NCBI GenBank assembly: GCA_945643635.1
Contig: CALZFC010000066.1
Location: 217,501 to 281,500, forward strand
Origin: Allodiplogaster sudhausi
Taxonomy: Eukaryota > Nematoda > Chromadorea > Rhabditida > Diplogasteridae
Reading direction: 5' to 3'
DNA length: 64,000 nucleotides
The notes under the pieces were generated by a model. The model had not been told where the DNA came from. It made no database searches and saw nothing but the letters and a program-made list of their open reading frames with translations. Numbering within the stretch: position 1 is the first letter of the stretch; every line of letters begins with the position of its first letter. Positions 12,510-29,341 of the stretch are shown one piece after another. A program made the position numbers and the translations under genes.

Positions 12510-13456
12510 TTGAGAGAGAGCTAGAGAGAGAGAGAGAGTGATAGAAATAGAGAGCTAGAGAGAGAGATCGAGCTGGGATTAGAGAGTAAGGCTAGAGGAG
12601 ATAGCTAGAGAGAGACAGAGAGAGAGAAGAGAGGGAGAGATCGAGCTGGGAAGAGTGAGAGGGAGAAACAGAGAGAGAGAGAGAAGAGAGGGAGAGATCG
12701 AGCTGGGAAGAGTGAGAGAGAGACAGACAGATAGAGAAAGAGAGATCAGGAAAATGAGGACCTTGAGACCGAGAATTCGCCGTCCCTCAGCACTCGCTCC
12801 GATGTCGACGACTTCGGCGAAATGAGAAGACTGAGCAATTCGACGAAGGGACTTCGTGACTGAAGAATAGTCGTGGTACTGGCCGAAGGGGAGAAAAGCG
12901 TCGTCTGCCTCTTCGTCTCGCAGCCTTCTTCCATGCAGAGAAACGGAGCGGAGTCTTCTCTCCTTTGCTTCGTTCTCCTTCAGCAGCCTGCGATAATCAT
13001 CTTTCTCTCAATCTTGAGAAGGAGAGGCAGGGATACCTCTCTAAATCTTTTATCAGAATGACGTAGTCCAGCTTAGCTAGCTGTAGAAGCTGAGGGACTT
13101 TTGAAGTCGGGGAGACCATGACGTGGGCAGAACCATTTACAACTCCTGGCATCTCCCAGAAGTCTGCCTCCTGTTAACAATGTCAGTAGTGCTCAATTAA
13201 ACGTATTACTACGTAAGTGCTTTATGGTTGCCTGGATTGAAGAGAGTTTTTGGAGAGAATGAAGAAACCGTAGCTGCTCATCCGTGCGAGCCTTCACTTC
13301 CAATACTTGCCAGTAAAATCTAACAATGAAGAAAATAGGATTTGTGATAATGAGATCATGAGGAGATACGAAAACTTACTTTTCTGATGTCTCAGCAGCT
13401 GGGACAGCAAGAGAAGAAAGTACGAGAGAAAGTGCAAGACGAACCATTTTTCTCAT
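10038..13456 (-). CDS. Secreted M14 (CPA/CPB-type) zinc carboxypeptidase with C-terminal ShKT domain
   Basis: Secreted pro-enzyme predicted to remove C-terminal residues from peptides. The start at 13456 gives a signal peptide (MRKMVRLALSLVLSSLAVPA). Propeptide exons follow (13231-13325; 13041-13170, with EADFWEMPG). The catalytic domain shows the zinc ligands in GIHAREW (about 11795), substrate-binding NRNFDFQFGG (about 11390), the third zinc His in ITLHAYSQLW (about 11060) and the catalytic Glu in YSYTIEL (about 10480). The last exon, up to 10038, adds a tail with six cysteines in ShKT spacing (CLDASSERSC...CARSCKFC). Nematode zinc carboxypeptidases are known with such domains. The intron at 13171-13230 appears to begin GC rather than GT. 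Long introns hold GA repeat (11120-11250, 11860-12740) and a TTAA-flanked MITE (10580-10781). It is convergent with MSH2. The family is firm; substrate preference is not assigned. Confidence 0.93.
10580..10781. mobile_element. TTAA-flanked inverted-repeat MITE (copy 1)
   Basis: A 202-bp sequence bounded by TTAA on both sides. Its ends are imperfect inverted repeats (left AAAGGAGGGTGATCTCCGA; right, reverse-complemented, AAAGAGGACGATCACCGA). Inside lies a second near-perfect 20-bp inverted repeat around CATTCTCGCGTGC. It has no coding capacity and sits inside a carboxypeptidase intron. A shorter relative is at 22474-22574. TTAA duplication is typical of piggyBac-type elements; that class is an inference. 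Confidence 0.65.
11860..12745. repeat. Long GA microsatellite/minisatellite in carboxypeptidase intron
   Basis: About 880 bp of GAGAGA runs broken by repeated GCTAGAGAGA, AAAGATTGAAAGATAGCGAG and TCGAGCTGGGAAGAG units. Several units of 30-70 bp are repeated, so it is a higher-order repeat as well as a microsatellite. On the coding (minus) strand it is CT-rich. Confidence 0.9.
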
Positions 13457-14227
13457 GTCTCACTCAGCTACCGAGCAACTTGTCCGCCATGAGCTCTAAG
13501 TTACATAATCAATATTCTCTTTGTACTTTCTCTCTCACACTCTTTCCCTCTTAACCTTTGTCTGCTCGTCATTTTATTTCTCTTTCTACTCTTCTCTCAT
13601 TCCTTCTCTTGCTCTCTAACCTTTTATTCTCCCTCTCTTTCCTACATATCACATATTCTCAACTCTAAATGTTCTAAATTTCTCCTCCCGTCTACGCCAC
13701 CATCTTCGCTTCCACTCTACAAAGTAGCAAGTTCCTCCTTGCTCAAGATGGTGTTACCACATAACTCGATGCCGTCCTTGGTTTCATCTCTTCTCCCGCT
13801 CTTCCCCCTTCCCTTCTTTTCCCACGCCCCGATTTATCCTGTCTCACCTCCCTGATTTATGAATGCTATCACATTTCTACTTCTTCGTCTCAACCCAATT
13901 GTCTACTTAATACATCAACGACTCGAAGTGAAACAAAAACAATATCGAAACATATCAGACTAAGCATCACCAAAATAATTAAGGGGCTTTCTATAAAAAA
14001 AGATAAATGAATAGCAATTCAAAATTGAGAGATTAAATTGAGAGATTAAGAGGGTGAGATCAAACGGTATTCAGTTTTGATAATGCCCGCAGTGTAGATT
14101 GTAATTTGCCAGCATAGGTGGTGCAAAAAGCGTTTTCGAGCCGCTTTTGTTTCTGTGACACAATCTTTTCGAGTTCATGGTAATGTTTATCTTTCCCGAT
14201 TTGTTCTTGGAGCGGTAAATATTGTAG
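13457..14227. promoter_or_regulatory. Divergent intergenic region, carboxypeptidase / AFG1L
   Basis: A 770-bp gap between two start codons pointing apart. The left half (13520-13860) is pyrimidine-rich on the plus strand; the right half is AT-rich. No gene, RNA gene or clear element is visible. Confidence 0.45.
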
Positions 14228-16498
14228 ATGTTATGGCGACGGACATTGCCGTGGCCATCCTTAGTGGCAAATCGGGTGATGTCAACAGGAGTCGTGATGG
14301 ATCAGTACCATCGCATTGTTAGGGAGGGCAAGATCGAGCTGAATGATAACCAGGTCTTCTCTTCATTTTGTGTTACTCAACCACCAGTTAAGAAAGACCG
14401 TATTTCCTATGATTAGAAATGGAGTTGGGGAATTGAGCTGAGAGTGTGCGGATTGCTGGACGGCCTTCGCCAGCGTCTCACCGAACACGACAGTGCATGC
14501 GCTCATCTCGACTCCCCCTTCTCCTTCTTCTCTCGCAGCAAACCAAAGTACACCTAGTCTGTCTGTTCCCATACGACTGTCTGATTAGAGTGGTTGCTCC
14601 GCGAGGTCTTTACATCCACGGAGCGGTTGGTGGAGGGAAGACGATGCTCATGGATATGTTTTTCGAGTCTTGTCCCTTCAAGCAGAAGGAACGCGTGCAC
14701 TTCCATTCCTTCATGCTCAATTTCCATCGCCGTACGCTTTGCATTTCTTTGTTTTTTAATGAATGAACTGAAGTCGTTGACTGTGGGAATATTGCAGAAA
14801 TGCATTCGTTGAAACGTGGAAGGGCAGAGAGAGGATATGATCCAGTCGAGGACATTGTCAAGCAGATTATGGACCGTGCTCTTCTGCTATGCTTTGATGA
14901 GTTTCAGGTGTGATCTACCTCATTTCCATTGATTCTCACGAATTCTTTTTTATTCAGGTGACAGATATCGCGGATGCGATGATCTTGCGCCGCTTCTTCT
15001 CGTTGCTCTTCCAGGCCGGGCTTGTCATGGTAGCCACTTCAAACAGGCCGCCCGGTGAGTTGTACAAGAATGGGCTTCAGCGGCACCAGTTCTTGCCTTT
15101 CATCGACACCCTTCAGGTTCTTCTTTCACCCTACTCTTGCACTAGGAGAATGAAATTGTAGAGCGCTTCTGAAATTCTAGAGTATTTTCTATTTTGCATT
15201 AACTGATATATTTCATATCATTATTTTAGAATTTAATTTTCTCTCTTGGATCAACTAATTTGTGAATTTCTTTGAGGAGCGGTGTGAGAGCGTGCAGCTG
15301 GACTCAGGAAAGGATTTCCGACGGGCCGGTGGAAATCAAGCGAACTTCTTCTTTGTCAAGTCATCGGGAAGAGACGTTAATGCAGAGATGGATGACTTAT
15401 TCAAACTGCTCATTTCAAAGGAAACTGACAGTTAGCTAGTTTACTCTTTTGGTAATTTAAATGGAAAAAAATGAATAAATAATAAGATAATCTACCACTC
15501 ACTCAACAGAATTGATAATACCAAGTAGATGAACAGTTGAGTTTGGTTTTCAGCCGTCCGACCTCGCCAACTAGAGATTCTGGGAAGAAAGGTAAACGTC
15601 GAAAAGAGTTGCGGAGGAGTAGCTGATATCTCTTTCCATCAGGTCTCTTTTACACAATTTGGGAGAGAGCAAAACAAACAAGAACTTAAAAAAGAGAGCT
15701 CTTCTTACATTCTGTTACTTCTTTTCTCGTTACGACTCAAGGGTTTTCTATAAAATTTCCAATATTTCATGCCCATTCAAGTGTCGTCACATTCAAATTA
15801 ATCTGATGTCAATAAATAAATAAATAATTAATAAATAAAAGCAGCGAGTAAAGGCAGTGACCGTAATTGGGGGAATGCACATCTTGAGTTGTGCGTGGAA
15901 GCTCGTGGTTCGATGGACTACTTAGTGCTGTGCCGAGTGTACCACTCAGTCATCCTCCGAGATGTCCCCGTCTTCGATTCTTCCCTCTTGGCTGAGGCTC
16001 GCAGATTCATCACTCTCATTGACACCTTCTATGATTCTAAGGTATTTTTATTCCAAAGCAGATAAATGGCAATTTATCTTTCCAACTCTCTTCCGTTCTC
16101 TTTTTGAGGTTCGCGTGATTTGTTCTGCAGCAGCAAAGCCGGCCGAGCTGTTCCAACTCACTGAGAACACTTCTCTGAGCTACAGCCAGCGGCAGTTAAT
16201 GGATGACCTGAAATTGGGAGTACGTTCTTTTTATTACAATAGCCTCAGGGGAGTACTACTCCTTCCTTGTTGTCTTCTACTGCTTTCTGCAGTGTATTTG
16301 TGAGCTCATCGATTGTTTCAAAGATAACTCCTTAAAATAATGATAGTTGAAGGTACTAAGTAATTATAATTGGAGGGAGAGGATAAGACTTCTCTTTTCT
16401 CTGGGAAAGAGGAGGCGTTTGCTTTCGACCGGACCGTATCTCGTCTGTATGAAATGCAATCGGAAACGTACTGGAACTCCCGATTCAAGGATCGTTGA
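14228..16498 (+). CDS. AFG1L: AFG1-like mitochondrial ATPase (AFG1L/LACE1)
   Basis: AAA-type ATPase of the inner mitochondrial compartment; the family supports turnover of respiratory-chain subunits. Exon 1 (14228-14353) starts [19 protein letters not shown], a plausible matrix-targeting presequence, followed by [16 protein letters not shown]. Walker A is [17 protein letters not shown] (about 14610) and is followed by RVHFHSFML. Walker B is LLLCFDEFQ (about 14882). The next exon has [14 protein letters not shown] and [10 protein letters not shown], typical of the family. Later exons include [19 protein letters not shown] (about 15560), [14 protein letters not shown] (about 16000) and the last exon with [16 protein letters not shown], ending NSRFKDR. 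Length and motif order match the family. The carboxypeptidase is divergent upstream. Confidence 0.93.
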
Positions 16499-17560
16499 TC
16501 GTATCTTTTGTTCAACGAATTACATTTACTTTTTAGTGATCATTTAAGTAGATTTATTCTTGTCGTGCTCCGGTGGATTTTCATATCGTTAAAATCCTTA
16601 TTTTGCTTTAATTTTATCTCGCTGCCTTGGTGCTCTGCTCACCGTCAGTGCAACATGAATACCTAAGATGAAAATTTTTACAGTACCTATAGATTTTGAT
16701 GATTAAGAATCGCATATTCAGTGTTCCATGAAAGTGCTTCTAGGAACTTCTGACTGTTGATAAATGAACTGGTTTTATTTGTTTGTTTATTTTTTTTTTA
16801 ACATTACTTGGAAAATGTATTAAATGGAATTGAGAGGATGCCGTGAGGACTGCTTCCATAAGAACATGAAGAAAGTCGACTCGTGAAAATGGCGGTTGCG
16901 ATTCTTCTGTGAATGAGAAATTGAAAAGGAAGAATAAAAAGAGCGAAGTGTAACCTGTTTCTCTCTTCCTCACTTTACTCCTTGTCGCTATTCAAAACGA
17001 ATCACAACCACAACCATGAATATCATTTCGAAGGTGAGACAAAGTATGTGCCCCCGGATCATTCACGATTTCTCATTTTGACCATTCGCGTCATTATTCA
17101 TTAAATTGCGTGAAGAGTAATTGAGGTTGTTTGTCACTAATCAAGAGGTCATGGGAGCGTTCATTCAGAGATCTCATCATACAAGAAGGGCGAGAAAGTG
17201 CAACGTAAGAATAACATTGAACTTGGAAATGGAAACGAGATGGTGGAAAGCCCCGCCTCTGTTTTCATCGAGTGCTAAGTTTGCCCGTCTCTGAGATTTT
17301 CTTGCTTGGATTGGTCTATATACATGGCTATGTATCTTAAGTATACATTGGTTTTGCTGCAAGGCAGAGAAAGAGATATAAATGTAGTAACTTATGTACT
17401 TGAATGACAGGCAAGCGACGAAGGGAAAGGAATGAGGAACGGATCAGTAGAGCTGGATTGCTAAGAACCGCTTTTGGTGCTGAGCCAATTGATTAGTAGA
17501 TTGGCTGCGACCACTCAGAGAGGATAAGACAAAGAAGGGAGAAGGACAACAACTGCCAGT
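16499..17560. other. Intergenic, AFG1L to peptide transporter
   Basis: About 1.06 kb of AT-rich unique sequence between two genes on the same strand, holding the AFG1L 3' UTR and the transporter promoter. Open frames of 61-77 codons exist on the minus strand but show no domain, no exon continuity and no family similarity I recognise. Confidence 0.5.
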
Positions 17561-18734
17561 ATGACGAGGGAACTTATCTCTAGCATCCGAAGGTTCGTTC
17601 TCTCATCTATCTGCCACGCATTCTACTCCACTCTTTACCCTTCAGTTACCCTCCGGCCGTTTTCTTCATTCTTGGAAATGAATTCTGTGAGCGTTTCTCC
17701 TTTTATGGAATGAAGGCTCTGCTCACAGTATATCTTCTCAGTGAGCATCATTTCAGTGAAAGGTGCGAATTTTTTTCTGAAATTGTTTTCATGGCAATGA
17801 TGAAACGTTAATCTTCTTGCACTAAAATTTCTAACATTTAAGCTGTACGATGAGATTTTGTACCATGTTTTGCAGATGTTTGTGACAGTGTATTATTATT
17901 TTACATTGACACCCGTGACAGATTTCAATATACCTAACGAATTCCATTTGGCAGATCAATAGGGAAGAAGTGTTTTAGCACCGCGACTCTCCTGTACCAC
18001 AGCTTCTCCTGCATCGCATTCTTATCTCCACTTCTCGGCTCTCTCTTGGCTGACTCCTACTTCGGTCGCTACCGAGTCATTCTATATGTCTCCATCTTTT
18101 ATGTCCTCGGCCACGGCCTCCTCTCCTTCGGTGCCCTTCCCAGATTTGATATCAGTCAGTGGATAAAGGAAGAGAGCATAAGAGTTAGAGAGAGAGTAAA
18201 GATAGGGAGAGGGAAAGAGAGACGACGAAGCAGAGAAAAACATGTGGAATGGATATATTGAAGAAACAACAAAAAGATCAAGAGAAAGAGAGAGAGATAG
18301 AAAGAGAAAGAGAGAGAGAGAAATTGAAGGGGAAGAGATAGAGAGCGAGAGAGAGAAAGAGGGGGGCTGAAGAGAGAAAAGGAGTGAGAGAGAGAGTTGT
18401 ATAGGAAGGGAGAGAGGGAGTAGAGAGAAAAGGAGAGAGAGTGGGTTGAAGCGGAAGAGAGAGAGAGCGAGAGAGAGAGAGAGTGAGTGAGAGAGAGAGG
18501 AGGGAGAAGAGGAAGGGAGAGAGGGAGTAGAGAAAAAAGGAGAGAGAGAGGGTTGAAGAGGAAGAGAGAGAGAGAGAGCGAGAGAAGGGGGGGGGCTGAA
18601 GAGAGAGAGAGAGAGAGTGAGTGAGAGAGAGAGGGGGGAGAAGAGGAAGGGAGAGAGGGAGTAAAGAAAAAAAGGAGAGAGAGGGTTGAAAAGGACGAGA
18701 GAGAGAGAGAGAGAACGAGAGAAGGGGGGGGGCT

Positions 18735-18775
<41 letters not shown>

Positions 18776-19301
18776 AGGGGGGGCTGAAGAGAGAGAGAGA
18801 GAGGTGGAGTGAATGATTCTCTTGGTTTTTCTTAGCCATTCGTGGTCTCTTCGACTCGACTGGACTGCTTGTGATTGCTCTGGCGACTGGCGGAATCAAG
18901 CCATGTGTCTCCGCATTTGCAGTCGATCAAGTCTATTTTTAATGCAAATTTTTTTTTCTTGTGACGTGCATGTGAAATCACAGCGATTATTCAAAAAATG
19001 AATGGAATATCGAGTAATATTATCAGATATTTTAGGCTTCGTAATAAATATTCAATCGGTTTGTGCAAAAATGTCGAAAATGAGATAGATGAACTTTAGT
19101 TCTCGGACAGTCAAAAAGATCTCCGAGCCCAGTTCTTCTCCTTCTTCTATTTCTCAATCAATGCCGGAGCTCTTCTTGCCATCTTCACAACTCCAATATT
19201 CAAAACCCGCGTCCGCTGCTTTGGTTGTGACCACTGCTTCCCTCTCGCATTCGGTGAGGAGAGGAAAAGAGAAAGAAAGAGAGAGAGAGAGAGAGAGAGA
19301 T

Positions 19302-19347
<46 letters not shown>

Positions 19348-19783
19348 GGTGCAGGAGAACGTCGGTTTTCGGTTTTCAGGTGTCCCGGGTCTGTTGATGC
19401 TGATATCGCTGATTCTCTTCGTGGCTGGCAGGAACTTTTATAAGAAACACCCTCCGAGTGGTCACAATGTCCTGTTCAAGACTACACGAATTATCTTTGA
19501 AGCGTTACGTGGAAGAGTCTGTGGAGGGAGGATAAGAGGAGTGGAGATCACAATGGAAAGAGAGAGAAGAGACAATGAGAGGGAGGGAGACAGGAAAGAA
19601 GAAGAGAAAGAGAGGAATGACTGGCTCAAAATCGCTCATCCGCGATTCTCGTTTTCGGAGATTGACGAAGTTCGCTCTCTTCTCAAAGTATGTGTCATGC
19701 TTTCCCCAATCGTACTCTTCTGGGCTCTCTTCGATCAAAAGGTATCAGTTCTATCTTTCTCTTTTCTCTCTCTCCCCTTCTCT

Positions 19784-19825
<42 letters not shown>

Positions 19826-20235
19826 CTCTTTTCCCCCTCCCTTTCTCTCTCTCCTCTCCCCTTATCTCTTTTCTCTCCCCCCTCTCATCAGGGATCTACA
19901 TGGATTCACCTGATTCGCCGCCTTGACCTTCGAATTGGCCCCATAATGGTGATTCCGGAGCAGTTGGGTGCACTGAACCCTCTTCTCATTCTTCTTTTCG
20001 TCCCTATCGCTGAGGGTTTCCTCTATCCCTTCGCTAACAAAGTTGGTCTTATTGGCAGAAAAAGTGAGGTTCTCTTTGCTTCTTTAGATTGTTCGTGTCA
20101 CTCCACTGAGGAAAATGGCTGTTGGTGGTCTCCTCACCGCGCTCTCCTTCTTCATGGCTGCTGTAGTACAAGTGGGCCTTTTCATTCGCCTTCCAACGCT
20201 TCTCTTTTGCTCTTCCAACACTCTTCCTCTCTCTA

Positions 20236-20276
<41 letters not shown>

Positions 20277-22351
20277 CTTCTAAGAAGGCTCTCCGAAGAT
20301 ACAGAATTGTAATTGAGATGCGAGCAGAGCAGGATCAGCCAATGGCGGTTCCCCTAGGCAGTATTTCCTTCCATTCAATAGGAGATCGAGTGGGCGGGGC
20401 CAGTCTCTGCTCTTCTATTCGCTGCATTCCTCTAGGTATCGTAAGAGATTCTTTTTTTGTAGGAAAAAAATTTACATACTTATTCTAGAAAGCGAACTAA
20501 AAGCAGTGCTGACAAAGAAAAGGATGGATCGGAGTCTTGTGCAAATAAGCCTGATAAGTTATTCTTCCGTTGTTGAGATGGGCTGACGGACGGGCCAGTC
20601 ATGGCCGTCCCAGGAGTCTACGGAGTTGAGTGGAACCGAGACGGCACAGAGAAACGCTCCTTGAATATGTCTGCCGGCGGAACTTCTCATCTGTTCGCTG
20701 TCTCTACTCTAGCCAACACTCCCGGAGGGTTCGAAGGCTATCCCAACCTTTACATAGCTGCTTGCTTTAGAAAAATTTCATATTTTAATCACTTTGCTCA
20801 TTTTTCAAAATGCATTTGCATGTGTCTTTACATTCTAAAATTAAAGACAATTGTTACTAAGATTAGATAACTATTTTAGGTTTGACTTAGCTCATGTGGA
20901 ATATGAAATGAAGAAAGCGCCAGTGGGGAGAAGTCGTCTCCTGTTCGTCTGCTCTGACAATCAACATTCTTGTAGACAAAATCAATCAAGATTCTTCGTT
21001 TCGAAGCACAAGTTTCATTTTTATTGTACTGTGCATTACTATGGCATTGACACCTCCCTCGTGTGAATAGAATACCCAAGCCAGTGATTGGTTTTGGCGA
21101 TCTCTTACAGAAACGACATAGTCGGAGAGATCGAACTTCGTCATGGGGGTATTCTTGACATTTATCACGACTACTTCACTCCTCATGAATACACAGCGCA
21201 CTATGGAGAGAACTGCTCCGGCTTGGACTGTCCCAATATGGTTAGGGTTTTTTTGAATAAATTAAAATGCTTGGTTTTGTTCCAGATAACAATCCCCACC
21301 AAAATGGGAGAAGTCAAGGCAATATTCATCAGTGAAAGAGGGGCCACTCAACACCGTTTGGTTGGTTCTCCTCCATTCTACTAAAAGGCATGACAGAACC
21401 GTATCACTAACTTTCAAAGACTCCACCCTCAATCAGCTCTCTTTCTTTCTCTCTCTCTCTCTCAATCTCTCTCTTTGTCTTCTCTCTCTCTCTGTCTCTT
21501 AATCTCTCTCTTTGTCTTCTCTCTCTTCTCTTCTTCCAAGATTCGCAGCTATTTGAAGGTTGAAGCAAATGAAGTGAACGTGGCATGGCTGATCCCTCAA
21601 TACGTTGTGATCACGATGGGAGAGGTTCTTCTCTCTGTAGCAGGACTAGAATTCGCGTATTCACAGGCAGCGCCGACTATGAAGAGTGTCATGCAGGTAT
21701 TAGGGAAGAAGGCACTCTCTGGTAGGTAGACAAGGGCATAGTAGGATAGCACCCATAGTAGAATACATTTTTCGTCTAGCGCAGTCCACATTTGACAACC
21801 TCTAAAAATTATCTAAAAAGATCCTAACCACGTTCATTCGATTAAAAGTATACATAGAAATTCAATGTGAGTAGGTTGAACAAAGTTCTGACGAACAGGC
21901 AATCTGGCTGTTGACTGTCTTTCTTGGAAATCTATTGGACATTCTGATCTCCGGATCACATGTCATAGCTGAACCAGCAATCGAGTTCATCACGTATGGC
22001 ATTCTCATGGCTGCCGTCATGTTAATCTTCATTCTTCTCGGTTAATCTCTTTTCTTCAGTCATTGTCTTATAAGGCTTGATCATAATGTTTTCTTTCCAG
22101 GAATGCGGTACAGATACGTTGACTACAATACCGATCAAGAAATGGATGAAAAGGAAAGACCGAAGATCACAGAATTAAGAACTGCAATAATTTCACAGGA
22201 GGACCCACTATTTGCAGACACGGTTGGAAAATATTCTTCTGGAGTTAGTATGAACGGAGCATCGTACCATCTGCCGTTTAGAAAGGACGAAATGATTCGG
22301 CGAAGGTTGCAAGGCTATGAACTCGCATTCGCAAACTCATACAAAACTTGA
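17561..22351 (+). CDS. Proton-coupled oligopeptide transporter (SLC15 / POT-PTR family)
   Basis: Multi-pass membrane transporter that takes up di- and tripeptides with protons. Exon 1 (17561-17593, MTRELISSIR) joins at phase 2 to SYPPAVFFILGNEFCERFSF (about 17645), the first-helix signature with the ExxER proton motif. Next come FLSPLLGSLLADSYFGRYR (about 18030), ATGGIKPCVSAFAVDQ (about 18880), the PTR2 signature FFYFSINAGALLA (about 19145), VMLSPIVLFWALFDQ (about 19695) and IGPIMVIPEQLGALNP (about 19935). A large extracellular loop spans about 20290-21370. QYVVITMGEVLLSVAGLEFA (about 21600) and AIWLLTVFLGN (about 21900) are the last helices; the cytoplasmic tail ends FANSYKT. Loop exons between 20290 and 21370 are the least certain. 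Introns at 18165-18810 and elsewhere are GA/CT repeat. A poly(A) signal AATAAA lies at 22418. Confidence 0.93.
18165..18815. repeat. GA-rich higher-order repeat with G-runs in transporter intron
   Basis: Units containing AGAGGGTTGAAGAGGAAGAGAG and G-runs followed by CTGAAGAGAGAG recur at least five times with varied GA length. On the transcribed strand it is purine-rich, unlike most intronic blocks here, which are pyrimidine-rich in the sense direction. Confidence 0.85.
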
Positions 22352-23069
22352 CTATTTTAGAATACTGGTTAATTTTTGAACTTCAGGAACATTGTATGTA
22401 ATATTTGAGACAATCTGAATAAAGTAATTAAACTAACGAAACCGCTCGCGGCTACGGGACAGATATGACTACCTTAAAAGGACGGATACGATCGAAAAAA
22501 TTATGTGAGATTCCAAATTGTCGCAACCATTCGCACTCTTATACGAATAATGTTTCGGTGATCATCCTCTTATAAAACGGAAAACTCTGCAAACAACGGA
22601 ACCGCGAGCAACGAAAAAGATGCCAGCAAAAGCGGATTCCTTGGAAATGCGAATTTTCAATCAATAAATTGGAATACCACTTTGAATTTTTGTAAACCCT
22701 AAACGGAAAATAGAGGGGTAGTTTTGCGCTCTCGAAATTTTTTAGAAGCGAATTTCTTAACTCCGTTAGATTAGTTCTAATGATGTTGATGCACAATACT
22801 AGCCTTTTATTTACAGAAGCGTTTGATCTTGTGAGAGCTTGATACTCGCCAACGAATCCTGAAAAATGAGGTTTTTAAATTTTAAACTTTGACTAGTGCT
22901 CTCATCACATTGCCCACTTAACGTCATTTCATTTTTAAGTGACGACGAATGGGGCACGCCTGTCCCTGCAGGTGCGTTTTGTCCTTTTTTCTGCACTATT
23001 TTTTGGAATGAAAACGACTAGAAGCTCGTTTGCTTGCTAAACTAAGACGCTCTGTATTTAGCACCGGCG
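22352..23069. other. Intergenic, peptide transporter to GLH helicase
   Basis: AT-rich gap holding the transporter's AATAAA signal (22418-22423), the short MITE copy (22474-22574) and otherwise unique sequence. The GLH start codon is preceded by TGTATTTAG, which could be a trans-splice or intron acceptor. Confidence 0.5.
22474..22574. mobile_element. TTAA-associated MITE (short copy 2)
   Basis: About 100 bp with ends related to the element at 10580-10781: the left end AAAGGACGGATACGATCGAAA and the right end TTTCGGTGATCATCCTCTTA are inverted relatives of one another. It also shares the internal CATTCGCACTCT stretch with copy 1. The left flank is TTAA; the right flank is degenerate (TAAA). Confidence 0.55.
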
Positions 23070-27575
<4,506 letters not shown>

Positions 27576-27830
27576 GAGTTGGGTCAATCGCTGTCGAGTC
27601 TTTTTGAGATCAACAAACCATTCTGTCCAGTTAAACTCTTCTTGTTCGTGATTAGTTGTTACGCTGTCACAATATTGACGCTTTGTGTGTATTAATCCAT
27701 TTGTTTTTTTTTAACCAAGATAAACATTTATTAATCTTTATTGACATGCACAGAACAAGTGCAAGAGCGGCTACCCGTATATGAAAGTATTCTGAGATCG
27801 AAATGGATGAAGCTTGGAGGAGAAAGTTAT

Positions 27831-28089
27831 CTAAGGCCATGGCCAGAACGGTTTGGAGAGGAGCAGCTGTTGTTCCCTGGCAGTCTTCTGCTGGTCTTCC
27901 GGGGGCACAACTCGCCTTTGTCGGTGCTACAAAGAAAATAACTTTACCAGTCAACGGGCGAATAAGAAGAGTGGAGAATAAGAAGAAAAAGATGCTGACT
28001 TGGCGGTGGCGGTGCTGTGCGTGGAGTGGAAGAGCCGTGGAGGCGGCAGCAAGGAGGGCGATGAGGAGGAGAAAGAGAAGATTCCGCAT
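27831..28089 (-). CDS. Candidate short secreted peptide precursor (61 aa, two exons)
   Basis: Exon 1 (28000-28089) encodes MRNLLFLLLIALLAAASTAL, a textbook signal peptide, then PLHAQHRHRQ. A 73-bp intron (27927-27999; GTCAGC...TTTGTAG) joins in phase 0 to exon 2 (27831-27926), which runs HRQRRVVPPED... to a stop after LLLSKPFWPWP. The HRHRQHRQRR stretch across the junction is a likely furin/dibasic processing site, which would release a C-terminal peptide of about 26 residues. I do not recognise the peptide. It is convergent with GLH. Plus-strand frames overlap it but lack a signal or consistent splicing. It may be a neuropeptide or other small secreted factor, or a chance frame. Confidence 0.5.
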
Positions 28090-28800
28090 TGTGAACGGGC
28101 AACTGCAATCATTCAATCCTTTAAGAGAGAATCCACGAGGAAGCTCCTCGGACTTTTCAATTCGAATGAGGTCGACTATGCGGGTCAAGCTGGCCAGCCT
28201 CCTTTCTCTGTCCACTCAGCCTTCCACACAACAATGATGCGATTCATTGATAAAAAGAAAGAAAGAAGGGAGGACCGTGCAAGCTGCCGCATATCGTAGT
28301 GCTTGAGTGAGTGCTTGAGGAGGAGTGGGAGGGGAGGACGGGTTTGTTACTTGACCCCGTAATAGTCTCGGAGTCAGTGAAGAATCAGTGAAGAACCCCT
28401 GTGACGACACAATTCGATCACACTTTCTATCTCTTCTCTTCTCCCTGTCCTTTCTCTCTCACTCGCCCATCTTCAACAAGTGAGTCCATTTATGTCTAGA
28501 ATGGACACTCACTGTTCTCTACTTTAGACATAACAAGGAACTCGTAAAGGAGATGCAAAAGACTCTATGACGTCAGACTGGCAACAACAAAAGAACAAGA
28601 CAAGAAACCGAGGAGAGTTCACGAGTGGATTCATTGACATGGGATAAGAGGTGGTCATTTAGATCACTCATTCATACTCAGTGGATATGAACATGGAAAG
28701 AAATGAAGAGGAAGGGGTGGGTGTACTACGAGGTGGTAGTAGAAGAGGCCGGTTAACTTCGCCTCCTCCTCTCTCCCACACTCTCGCTCCCACTCCTCCC

Positions 28801-28844
<44 letters not shown>

Positions 28845-29269
28845 TTCCTTCACTTCCTCCCCTGCCATGCACCAAAGCCCGCCTCAAGCAAGCACAGACC
28901 TTCGTGCTAGAACTTGTTGCTAACCTCGGCTGTCTGGATGGGAAACACTTCCTCAAGGTTCTCTCCGAGCAACAAAGAGCGAAAGCGTGAATGAGATAGA
29001 TTGGGGTGAAAGAAATTTACTGTATTTTATGAGAAAGAAGGTAAAGGAGTGGTAGTGAACACGACCGGGCAGGAGGAGACAGACACATGGCAACTTTATC
29101 AACCCCTTTCTCTCTCTCTCCCTCTCTCTTTCTCTCTCCTCTCTCCCTCTCTCTCCCTCTCTTTGAATGGTTCTTGGCCGGGGGGCAGGCGAGCAGCTCT
29201 AATGAAGAGTACTCCTTGGAAGACGCAACAACCCGAATTGGGACGGTGTGAGCAGCTGGAAAGAGCGCT

Positions 29270-29341
<72 letters not shown>

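Noticed and set aside
27803..28299. Plus-strand frames opposite the candidate secreted peptide
   Set aside because: One (about 27990-28299) has plausible composition but no start exon, domain or consistent splice chain; the minus strand has a signal peptide and a phase-matched intron. Not excluded completely.
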